Shown: positions 1 to 4,935 of the stretch, in pieces | How the letters are laid out: each line of letters opens with the position of its first letter | Position numbering within the stretch: the stretch's first letter is position 1 | Origin: Prado023 sp039812125 | Lineage (GTDB): Bacteria; Actinomycetota; Actinomycetes; S36-B12; CAIYMF01 | DNA: 8,370 nucleotides | NCBI GenBank assembly: GCA_039812125.1 | Contig: JBDHZV010000122.1 | Coordinates: 1 to 8,370, forward strand | Reading direction: 5' to 3' | The notes under the pieces: model-generated | The model's database searches: none | The model's input: only the letters and a program-made list of their open reading frames with translations | What the model was told of the DNA's origin: nothing | Position numbers and translations under genes: made by a program

Positions 1-98
1 CCCCGGCGGTGGGGGCCCCGGCGGTGGGGGCTCGGGCTGTGGGCGCTCGACGGGTCGGGGGGGCTCGGCGGGTCGGGGCTGGGCGGTGCGCCCGGGAC
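1..98. repeat. G-rich tandem-repeat tract at window edge
   Basis: A 15-bp unit (CCCCGGCGGTGGGGG) occurs twice in perfect tandem at 1-15 and 16-30. It is followed by looser G-run repeats (GGGTCGGGG-like) to about position 98. Several runs of three or more G on the plus strand make G-quadruplex formation conceivable. Read on the minus strand, one frame gives a PPPPG repeat, and on the plus strand another gives PGGGG. The tract could therefore be the edge of a low-complexity coding region lying mostly outside the window. Neither frame shows convincing codon bias here, so I leave it as a repeat tract. Confidence 0.5.
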
Positions 99-101
99 CG
101 G

Positions 102-320
102 TCACCACCACCGGGCCGGACGCGGGTCGCCGCCGTCCGTCCGCTCGAGCATCCAACTGCCCAGGGACACCCCCCACGAGCTGAGCCCGGGCACTCCCCC
201 GCCAGCGGCCAGCAGCAGAGCCTCCGCCCACGCGTACGCCCGGCCGGTGCGCATCTCACCACCCACTCCCGGAGGCCAGCGGTGCACCTCCATCTCCGGT
301 GTAGCACCCGCCAGGGCCAT
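102..320 (-). CDS. possible small hypothetical protein (72 codons)
   Basis: This is a minus-strand ATG-to-TGA frame of 72 codons with moderately GC-rich third positions. The product would have a short hydrophobic stretch in its middle (AEALLLAAGGG, about residues 36-46) and a Trp- and Arg-containing C-terminus. No Shine-Dalgarno sequence is visible ahead of the ATG at 320, and I recognise no family. The region around it is G-rich and repetitive, where open frames arise by chance. The frame stays open further upstream through the four-repeat element, but that part does not look coding. I list it only because nothing better explains this stretch. It could equally be non-coding. Confidence 0.18.
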   Translation of the reverse strand: MALAGATPEMEVHRWPPGVGGEMRTGRAYAWAEALLLAAGGGVPGLSSWGVSLGSWMLERTDGGDPRPARWW

Positions 321-399
321 CGACAAGGGCCGACGGGGCCGGGCACGCTGACCTGGCAGGGCGCGTGGATGGCACCTCACGATGGCGGCAACCGGGCCC

Positions 400-433
400 G
401 GGAACGGGGGGCCGGGAACGGGGGGCCGGGAAC
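400..433. repeat. 14-bp tandem repeat, 2.4 copies
   Basis: The unit GGGAACGGGGGGCC is repeated exactly at 400-413 and 414-427, followed by a partial third copy (GGGAAC) at 428-433. It lies just left of the first four-repeat element and outside any credible gene. Such short perfect repeats are prone to copy-number change by slippage. Confidence 0.75.
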
Positions 434-447
434 AGCTGGTCAGAGTC

Positions 448-621
448 ACCTTGCGGGGGTTCTGGGGGTTATGCCGTCCCCGCCCACCGCTTCGGTCAGA
501 CCTTGCAGGGGTTCTGGGGGTTATCCCCGGCGCGTCCCACCGGGATAACCCCCAAGACCCCCGCAAGGTCGCGATCTCCGACCCTCGCCATCCGCCATAA
601 CCCCCAAACCGGGCGCAAGGT
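448..621. repeat. 174-bp four-repeat inverted element, copy A
   Basis: There are four copies of a 26-bp repeat: forward at 448-473 and 500-525, and reverse-complement at 544-569 and 596-621. Read in the forward sense, each begins ACCTTGCRSSSG and ends in the near-invariant core TGGGGGTTATS. Same-strand copies are spaced exactly 52 bp, with 26-bp spacers between them, and the central spacer is 18 bp. The whole is a dyad centred near 534/535. The inner pair is the best inverted repeat: 500-527 pairs with 542-569 at 25 of 28 positions around a 14-nt loop. The outer pair matches at 21 of 26. A second element with identical geometry lies at 4563-4736. I see no coding potential in it. It may be a REPIN/BIME-like dispersed repeat, an array of protein-binding sites, or a large hairpin in a transcript; the sequence does not decide which. 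Confidence 0.9.
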
Positions 622-681
622 TCGGCGGGACGCCGACGGCGGCTCGAGGAGCGCCCGCGCACAGGCAGGCCGGTTGACGCC

Positions 682-1356
682 ATGCAGCTGCTGAGCGCCC
701 CGTTGCGCGTGGACGAGTGGGGCCTGCCGGGCGCGGTGCTCGACGAGGAGGACCCGGTCCCCACCAGCGTCTTCGACGAGGACGAGGACGATGCCCTGTA
801 TCTCGCGCCACCAGCCGATGACTCGATGGCCGCGGAGGACCGGGCGGCCAGGCAGGCGGATGAGGCCCGAGCGGCGGATGCCCGCGCAACCGGCCGGGTG
901 GTCAGCTACGGCTCGGAGTTCCGCCTCTTCGGCTGGCCCGCCGCGGGCCTCGAGGGACCCACCGCCTCGACCCAGCTCACCGTCCACCGAACCCCGGCGG
1001 GCGCCACCGAGGCTGTCCGGCGCCACGGCGCCCGGGCTCTGGACATCCCCGGAGGGACGACGTTCGCGGTGCCGGGGGTTCCGGGAGCGATCGGGGTGCG
1101 GACCAACGGTGAGAGTGCCGCCGACCTCGATTGGGAGTACGACCCGACCTTCGAGTGGTTCGTGTACTTCCCGCACGGGGCCACTGAGGCGCGGGTCCGG
1201 ATGGCGATGACCCTCCCCGTCGCCCCGGCGGTGAACCCCGGGCAGCGCGCCCGCGCGCGGGAGGCAGCGGTGCCGCTGCGCAACGTCGCCCAGGCCGCTG
1301 TCGTGGCCGTCAGCCAGCGCTACGCCGCACATCTCGATGACGTGCTCGGGGATTGA
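682..1356 (+). CDS. hypothetical protein with acidic N-terminus (224 aa)
   Basis: I do not recognise this family. The frame has strongly GC-biased third positions and ends 26 bp before the stop of the convergent sortase remnant. The N-terminus is very acidic and probably disordered (FDEDEDDALY, residues 31-40). It is followed by an Ala/Arg/Glu/Asp-rich stretch (about 49-70) that should be helical. Residues about 72-180 look like a compact, mainly beta domain with many aromatics (SYGSEFRLFGW, WEYDPTFEWFVYFP). The C-terminus (about 186-222) is again Ala-rich and probably helical. There is no signal peptide, lipobox or membrane segment, so a cytoplasmic location is likely. The ATG at 682 is the first good start in frame, but only a weak purine-rich sequence precedes it, so the start is less certain than the reading frame. 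It lies 60 bp downstream of four-repeat element A, which may fall in its promoter or 5' region. Confidence 0.72.
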   Translation: MQLLSAPLRVDEWGLPGAVLDEEDPVPTSVFDEDEDDALYLAPPADDSMAAEDRAARQADEARAADARATGRVVSYGSEFRLFGWPAAGLEGPTASTQLTVHRTPAGATEAVRRHGARALDIPGGTTFAVPGVPGAIGVRTNGESAADLDWEYDPTFEWFVYFPHGATEARVRMAMTLPVAPAVNPGQRARAREAAVPLRNVAQAAVVAVSQRYAAHLDDVLGD

Positions 1357-1382
1357 ATGGCAGCGCACTGCTGGAACGACGC

Positions 1383-1692
1383 TCACGTCCGCACCAGGAT
1401 CACGACGACGTTGCTGTCCCATCCGCCGCCCCGGCGGAACCTCCCACCGCACGTCACCAGCAGCGGGTCGCCCTCGTCCGTTGGCAGGTCCCCGACGGCC
1501 GGCGGCGAACCCGTTGTCGGTGTCTCGGGCCCCGCGGGCTGTTCGACCCGGACTCGCCAGATGCCGAGGCTCCGAGGTCCGCTTGGGCAACCACCATCAG
1601 GAGTGCGAGCGCGACGAAGGCGTACCCGACGACAAGGACGCCGAGATCCCCGCTCCTGAACGGACCACCCACGGCCCCGCATCCCCACCCAT
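1383..1692 (-). pseudogene. class F-like sortase remnant, frameshifted and internally deleted
   Basis: Sortases are membrane-anchored Cys transpeptidases that attach proteins to the cell wall. The pieces of one are spread over three minus-strand frames. An ATG at 1692 follows a strong AGGAGG (1701-1706), but that frame stops after about 30 codons. A second frame, open from a GTG at 1672, encodes a membrane segment (LGVLVVGYAFVALALLMVV). The third frame, ending in TGA at 1383-1385, encodes the sortase end: LPTDEGDPLLVTCGG followed by DSNVVVILV. This matches the last strands of actinobacterial class F sortases, including the catalytic Cys in TCGG. Only about 95 codons separate the membrane segment from the stop, against about 200 or more residues in an intact enzyme. 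I cannot find the middle of the domain with the catalytic His in any frame. I infer loss of function by internal deletion plus at least two frameshifts. The assignment rests mainly on the C-terminal motif. Confidence 0.6.
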
Positions 1693-1700
1693 CGAGAGGT

Positions 1701-1706
1701 CCTCCT
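1701..1706 (-). promoter_or_regulatory. Shine-Dalgarno of the decayed sortase gene
   Basis: On the minus strand AGGAGG lies 8 nt before the ATG at 1692. It is a textbook ribosome-binding site in front of a frame that now stops after about 30 codons. This supports the reading that the downstream sortase pieces once formed one translated gene starting here. Confidence 0.5.
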
Positions 1707-1876
1707 GCAGTCCATCAGAGGCCAGTCTTTGGACGGCCGCCAAGCCACCACTCGGGAGACGGGCTCTGGTGTGGCTCCGGCCGCGCACGAGGGCACATCG
1801 GAGCCCGTCGGACGCCCCGACTCACCCCTGCGGAGCGTGCCCACCTCACTGGTAGCGCCCCGGGCCTCGGTCGGAT

Positions 1877-3166
1877 TCAGCCCGCGACCTCGAACGTCAC
1901 CAGCACCGGCGCGTGATCCGAGACGTCCACCCCGTTCTCCAGCGTCCAGTCGTGGAACACCTCGACCGACACCGGCACCAGGTGCGGGCCCTGCTCGCCC
2001 CGGCGCAGGAAGACGTAGTCGATCAGCTCCCGACCCTGGGTCGGCGGGGCGAAGTCGTCGCTGAGGATCTCGTCGAGCTTGCCCGGTACGTGCTGCGCGC
2101 CCTCCTGGGCGACCCGGGCGGTCCAGGCCTCGGTGCGCTTGAGGTAGTTGACGTAGTCCGGGACCTTGATCCACCCGAACGGGTCCAGGCGCATCTTGGT
2201 CAGCCGCGGCGGGTCGCCGATCACCTCCACCGCCTCGTCCCAGGCCTCCTCCTGCGCAACCAGCACCCGGTTGAGCCGGTTTCCGGCGGGCCAGTCCGTG
2301 TACGCCCCCGGGGCCAGCCCCGCGATCACGTCGACGGCGCCGTGCTCGTCGCACATCGCCGCGCGCAGGCCCTCGTACTCGGAGCGCACACCGTCGGCGT
2401 CGAGCCGGTACGCGTGGATGTTGAGGTCCCCGAGCACGAGCGCGTCGCCGGTCCAGTCCTTGAGGGTCAGGTCGGCCAGCCGCCTGACGTTGACCAGGGC
2501 CTCGGCCGGCCGGGTGTACGCGTGGGTGACGCCCATCCGCACCGGGACCGAGCCCTCGCCGGCCGGGACCTCGACCTCGAAGACCAGGGCCCCCTTCTCG
2601 CACAGCTGGTCCTCCTGCTTGGAGGCCCCCGAGTACCGCTCGAAGTGCGGCTTGCCGATCGGCCACCGGCTGGCGACCATCAAGCCGCTGCTGTTGGTGT
2701 ACGTGCGCAGCAGCCGACGCACGGCCGCGTCCCAGTCGTCGGCGTGCATGATCTCGTTGGCCAGGAAGGTCTTGAGCAGATCCCCCACCAGGTCGTCCGG
2801 CGCCCCCGGAAGCTGCTGGCCGGCGTACGGGGGGCGGTACACGTGGGTCGGGTCCTTCGGATCGACGCCGAAGAACGCTCGCAGCTCCTTCTCGGCCGCG
2901 GCCTGCATCGCCGGGGCCCACACCTCCTGCAAGCAGATCACGTCCGGGGCCACCGGCAGCGCCCGGACCCGCCGCATCAGCTCCTCGAGGCGCTGGTGGT
3001 CCAGGTGGACCAGCGCGGTGCGGTCGTGGGCGAAGAAGTCGCTGAGCATCGCCCCCGTGACCGCATTCGACCCCTCAAACAGGTGGGTGTTGAAGGTGAG
3101 GACCGAGAACGTCGGGGTTCCCGGCTGGGCAGGCTCGCCCGCGTCGATGCCGGCATTGGTTGACAT
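1877..3166 (-). CDS. endonuclease/exonuclease/phosphatase (EEP) family protein
   Basis: This 429-aa protein has the DNase I-like fold of metal-dependent phosphodiesterases (DNase I, Mg2+ exonuclease III-type, sphingomyelinases, inositol phosphatases). The visible motifs are in the family order: Asn26 in TFNTH, Glu81 in LQEVW (metal ligand), a GLMVASRWPI strand (161-170), His215 in VTHAYT, Asp247/Asn249 in LGDLNIHA, Asp383 in ELIDYVF, and Asp417-His418 in the terminal SDHAPV. All the expected catalytic positions are present, so it should be active. The substrate cannot be told from sequence. The general shape resembles sphingomyelinase/phosphodiesterase-like members more than compact DNA-repair exonucleases, but this is a weak inference. 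The ATG at 3166 is chosen because GGAGG sits 5 nt ahead. There is no signal peptide at this start, so a cytoplasmic protein is predicted. The gene is transcribed divergently from the AbiEi-like gene and ends about 185 bp ahead of the sortase remnant. Confidence 0.93.
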   Translation of the reverse strand: MSTNAGIDAGEPAQPGTPTFSVLTFNTHLFEGSNAVTGAMLSDFFAHDRTALVHLDHQRLEELMRRVRALPVAPDVICLQEVWAPAMQAAAEKELRAFFGVDPKDPTHVYRPPYAGQQLPGAPDDLVGDLLKTFLANEIMHADDWDAAVRRLLRTYTNSSGLMVASRWPIGKPHFERYSGASKQEDQLCEKGALVFEVEVPAGEGSVPVRMGVTHAYTRPAEALVNVRRLADLTLKDWTGDALVLGDLNIHAYRLDADGVRSEYEGLRAAMCDEHGAVDVIAGLAPGAYTDWPAGNRLNRVLVAQEEAWDEAVEVIGDPPRLTKMRLDPFGWIKVPDYVNYLKRTEAWTARVAQEGAQHVPGKLDEILSDDFAPPTQGRELIDYVFLRRGEQGPHLVPVSVEVFHDWTLENGVDVSDHAPVLVTFEVAG

Positions 3167-3171
3167 GAGAA

Positions 3172-3176
3172 CCTCC
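3172..3176 (-). promoter_or_regulatory. Shine-Dalgarno deciding the EEP start
   Basis: On the minus strand GGAGG lies 5 nt before the ATG at 3166. The reading frame stays open upstream as far as 3454, through a proline/arginine low-complexity stretch, so this site is what places the real start at 3166. Confidence 0.75.
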
Positions 3177-3273
3177 GTTCCCACTGACACCATCCGCCTC
3201 TTGACGTGGTGGCGGCAGAGTCGAACGTCCGTCACTCGCGGGCGAGATCGTCGGGGGCGGGGGCGGCCGGGGC

Positions 3274-3303
3274 GGGGTCGGGTCGGTCGGGGTCGGGTCG
3301 GTC
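3274..3303. repeat. 15-bp tandem repeat in divergent intergenic region
   Basis: The unit GGGGTCGGGTCGGTC occurs twice in perfect tandem (3274-3288, 3289-3303). It is embedded in a longer G-rich tract at about 3252-3325 with many runs of three to six G. It lies between the divergent starts of the EEP gene (3166) and the AbiEi-like gene (3343), so the promoters of both must sit in or next to it. G-quadruplex formation on the plus strand is possible. I could not identify clear -10 or -35 boxes for either gene here. Confidence 0.7.
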
Positions 3304-3342
3304 GGGGGGCGGGGGCGGACGGGGCGGCCGCGTCGTCCACAG

Positions 3343-4389
3343 ATGGTCCGGGAGAGCCTTCCCCGCCCCGGATCCGGCGGCCAAGGTTGGCGAGTGGTCC
3401 GTCAGCCCCAGTGGAGTCCGCCGCGCACACCGTTCCGGTGGGCCGACGTCGCACCGCTGGGCGTGAGCCGCTCGCAACTACGCGACGCGAGGGCGGCCGG
3501 GCGGATCACCCGCCTGACCCACGGGGTGCACGTCGCCGTCGAGGCATACCCGGACGACCCCGTCGCACGACACCTCATGCACGCGACGGCGATCCAGATG
3601 CTCCACCCGACCTCCATCGCCAGCCATCACACGGCCGCCCTGGCCTGGGAGCTCGCCCTCGACGACGCCAACGCAGCCGCCAACCGACCCCCGGCGTTCA
3701 TCGAGCCGCCCGGACCCACGGCCCGGTCCCAGGACCGGGCCGGGTTCCACCTGTCCGTCGCACCCCTGCCCCCGGGCCACCGGGTCGCGCACCCCTCCGG
3801 CCTGAACGTGACCTCACCGGCCCGATCCGCCGTCGACGTCGCCGCTGGCCTCGACCTGCCCGAGGCCCTCATCACCCTCGACGCGGCGGCCCGCAGGGCG
3901 CTGATCGAGAGCGACGGCACGCGCGACCTGCGGGCCCGCTACCTGCGCGACCGGTCGCTCGACGCGGCCCGCCGCCCGCTCCAGGAGGCCGCCGCCGTCG
4001 CGGCCAACCAGTTCACGCGAGGTCGGCTCACCACGTCGGTCGCCTTGGCGGACCCGCGGCGGGAGTCCCCGCTGGAGTCCCTGAGCTTCGGGCACATGGC
4101 GGTGACCGGCCTGCCGCTGCCGAGGCTGCAGGCGCGGATCCCGCTCGGCTCATCCAACGCGTACGTCGACTTCCTGTGGGCCGAGCAGATGGTCATCGGC
4201 GAGGCGGACGGCATGCTCAAGTACCAGGCCGAGGAGACCCTGCGCGCCGAGAAGTATCGGCAGGAGCAGCTCGAGCAGCTCGGCTTCCAGGTCGTGCGGT
4301 GGGGGTACCGGGACATCGAGGTGCGCCCCACCGAGGTGATGCACCGCATCCTCCGCGCGCTGGAGTCCCGCTCGCGTCACCCCTGGTGA
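3343..4389 (+). CDS. AbiEi-like winged-helix / DUF559-like nuclease-fold protein
   Basis: This 348-aa protein belongs to a common actinobacterial family usually labelled as having an AbiEi-type antitoxin domain or DUF559. Residues about 31-66 (FRWADVAPLGVSRSQL then GRITRLTHGVHV) form the helix-turn-helix-like N-terminal domain of AbiEi antitoxins. The middle (about 75-235) is a helical region of unclear role. Residues about 240-340 resemble the Vsr/PD-(D/E)XK-like fold: Glu241 and Glu245, Asp276 in YVDFLW, Glu287 and Asp289 in IGEADG, Lys293, and a final GFQVVRW strand. The acidic residues and lysine are kept, so nuclease activity is possible but unproven. No AbiEii nucleotidyltransferase toxin lies beside it, so it is not a complete AbiE pair. 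The ATG at 3343 lacks a good ribosome-binding site; the in-frame GTG at 3394 would remove 17 residues and still keep the first domain. The stop codon lies inside the hairpin at 4363-4403. Confidence 0.85.
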   Translation: MVRESLPRPGSGGQGWRVVRQPQWSPPRTPFRWADVAPLGVSRSQLRDARAAGRITRLTHGVHVAVEAYPDDPVARHLMHATAIQMLHPTSIASHHTAALAWELALDDANAAANRPPAFIEPPGPTARSQDRAGFHLSVAPLPPGHRVAHPSGLNVTSPARSAVDVAAGLDLPEALITLDAAARRALIESDGTRDLRARYLRDRSLDAARRPLQEAAAVAANQFTRGRLTTSVALADPRRESPLESLSFGHMAVTGLPLPRLQARIPLGSSNAYVDFLWAEQMVIGEADGMLKYQAEETLRAEKYRQEQLEQLGFQVVRWGYRDIEVRPTEVMHRILRALESRSRHPW

Positions 4390-4403
4390 CGCGAGCGGGA
4401 CTC
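4363..4403 (+). terminator. perfect 18-bp hairpin overlapping the stop codon
   Basis: Arms 4363-4380 (GAGTCCCGCTCGCGTCAC) and 4386-4403 are exact reverse complements with a 5-nt loop. The TGA of the upstream gene (4387-4389) lies inside the right arm, so the last codons encode half the stem. No U-tract follows, as is usual for strong terminators in high-GC actinobacteria. The likely role is transcription termination or 3'-end protection of the AbiEi-like gene's mRNA. Confidence 0.75.
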
Positions 4404-4514
4404 GGTGGCGCTGCCGCACGGCTCCCATCCGGTCCGGGTCCCGCACCCGGGTGCTCGCCGAAGATGCAAGGAACCCACCTGCCCAACCTGCCCCAGACCC
4501 CGGTGCTCAACCCA

Positions 4515-4546
4515 GCGGACACCCCGCGTGGCGGGGGCGTGTCCGC
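4515..4546. terminator. bulged GC-rich hairpin
   Basis: The outer arms GCGGACAC (4515-4522) and GTGTCCGC (4539-4546) pair over 8 bp. The inner CCCGC (4523-4527) and GCGGG (4531-4535) pair over 5 bp around a 3-nt loop, leaving a 3-nt bulge. It lies in the gene-free stretch 4404-4562, between the hairpin at 4363-4403 and four-repeat element B. It could be a second terminator for the upstream gene, or chance pairing in GC-rich DNA. I see no gene in the stretch. Confidence 0.35.
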
Positions 4547-4562
4547 GGCGCCGGGGATGCCA

Positions 4563-4736
4563 GCCCTGCGTTCGATGTGGGGGTTATGACCACTGGCACG
4601 CCGCCTCCACCGGAACCTCGCGCGGGCATTGGGGGTTATGACCGGCGGATCTCCATGCCGTAACCCCCAATACCCCTGCGAGGTCTGTTCACCGCGTTTC
4701 CGCCAGACGCCATAACCCCCAATACCCCTGCGAAGT
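4563..4736. repeat. 174-bp four-repeat inverted element, copy B
   Basis: There are four 26-bp repeats: forward at 4563-4588 and 4615-4640, and inverted at 4659-4684 and 4711-4736. Spacings are the same as in the element at 448-621: 52 bp between same-strand copies, an 18-bp centre, 174 bp in total. The core TGGGGGTTAYG is kept in all four. The other end of the repeat (ACCTCGC-like) is clear in three, while the first copy is degenerate outside the core. The inner pair matches at 22 of 26 positions. The spacers are largely unlike those of copy A, apart from short TGGCG- and CCGGCG-like matches just outside the cores. The element lies 200 bp upstream of the helicase start and about 170 bp after the AbiEi-like gene. 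Its function is unknown. Confidence 0.9.
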
Positions 4737-4824
4737 TCACGGATCTGGCCCCGGGGGCACCACCGGCGAACCCTCGCCCTGGCCTAGCCGCTGCGACGAC
4801 GAACCTCAGGACCTCCCCGACCCG

Positions 4825-4853
4825 CCCCTCAGTGCGTGGCGCTCCCTGAGGGG
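4825..4853. other. hairpin upstream of the helicase gene
   Basis: Arms CCCCTCAG (4825-4832) and CTGAGGGG (4846-4853) are exact reverse complements. Inside, GCG (4834-4836) and CGC (4840-4842) can extend the stem. It lies about 50 bp upstream of the proposed helicase -10 box. It could be a terminator that insulates the promoter or an operator-like dyad. No regulator is identified. Confidence 0.35.
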
Positions 4854-4902
4854 TGCCGGACACCCGGGCCGCGTGCCTCAAGTCCGAACCGCGCGCCCCC
4901 TC

Positions 4903-4908
4903 TATGCT
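4903..4908 (+). promoter_or_regulatory. candidate -10 box of the helicase gene
   Basis: TATGCT fits the actinobacterial TANNNT consensus in an otherwise GC-dominated stretch. Transcription beginning 7 nt after it would start at about 4915, exactly the A of an in-frame ATG. No convincing -35 box is visible at the right distance, which is common in actinobacterial promoters. Confidence 0.4.
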
Positions 4909-4924
4909 GCCCGGATGCGAGCGG

Positions 4925-4930
4925 AAGGAG
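4925..4930 (+). promoter_or_regulatory. Shine-Dalgarno of the helicase gene
   Basis: AAGGAG lies 5 nt before the GTG at 4936 and is the reason for choosing that start. The alternative in-frame ATG at 4915 lies upstream of this site and would need leaderless initiation. Confidence 0.7.
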
Positions 4931-4935
4931 TCAGG

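Noticed and set aside
448..621. Four 26-bp repeats with 26-bp spacers suggested a mini CRISPR array.
   Set aside because: Half the repeats are inverted, the arrangement is a symmetric dyad repeated elsewhere with the same count, and there are no cas genes in the window.
496..1590. Minus-strand open frame of 364 codons across the hypothetical gene and element A.
   Set aside because: It runs through the repeats and the convergent gene pair with Arg/Gly-rich, motif-free sequence. The plus-strand frame at 682-1356 has better third-position bias.
3167..3454. N-terminal extension of the EEP protein by 96 codons.
   Set aside because: The extension is Pro/Arg low-complexity sequence translated from the G-rich repeat. 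A GGAGG at the right distance marks the ATG at 3166, and the family's first strand begins soon after it.
3343..4389. A complete AbiE toxin-antitoxin system.
   Set aside because: No AbiEii nucleotidyltransferase lies on either side. The downstream DNA is a terminator-like hairpin and a repeat element, and the protein has its own extra C-terminal domain.
4443..4454. A 12-bp perfect palindrome GCACCCGGGTGC as a possible operator.
   Set aside because: A palindrome of this length made only of common GC steps is unremarkable in such DNA, and it sits after a terminator-like hairpin with no promoter recognised beside it.
1913..4589. Long plus-strand open frames opposite the EEP gene and over the AbiEi-like gene.
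   Set aside because: Their translations are compositionally odd (His/Arg/Val- or Ser/Arg-rich) and lack motifs, while the opposite or alternative frames encode conserved EEP and AbiEi/DUF559 motifs.
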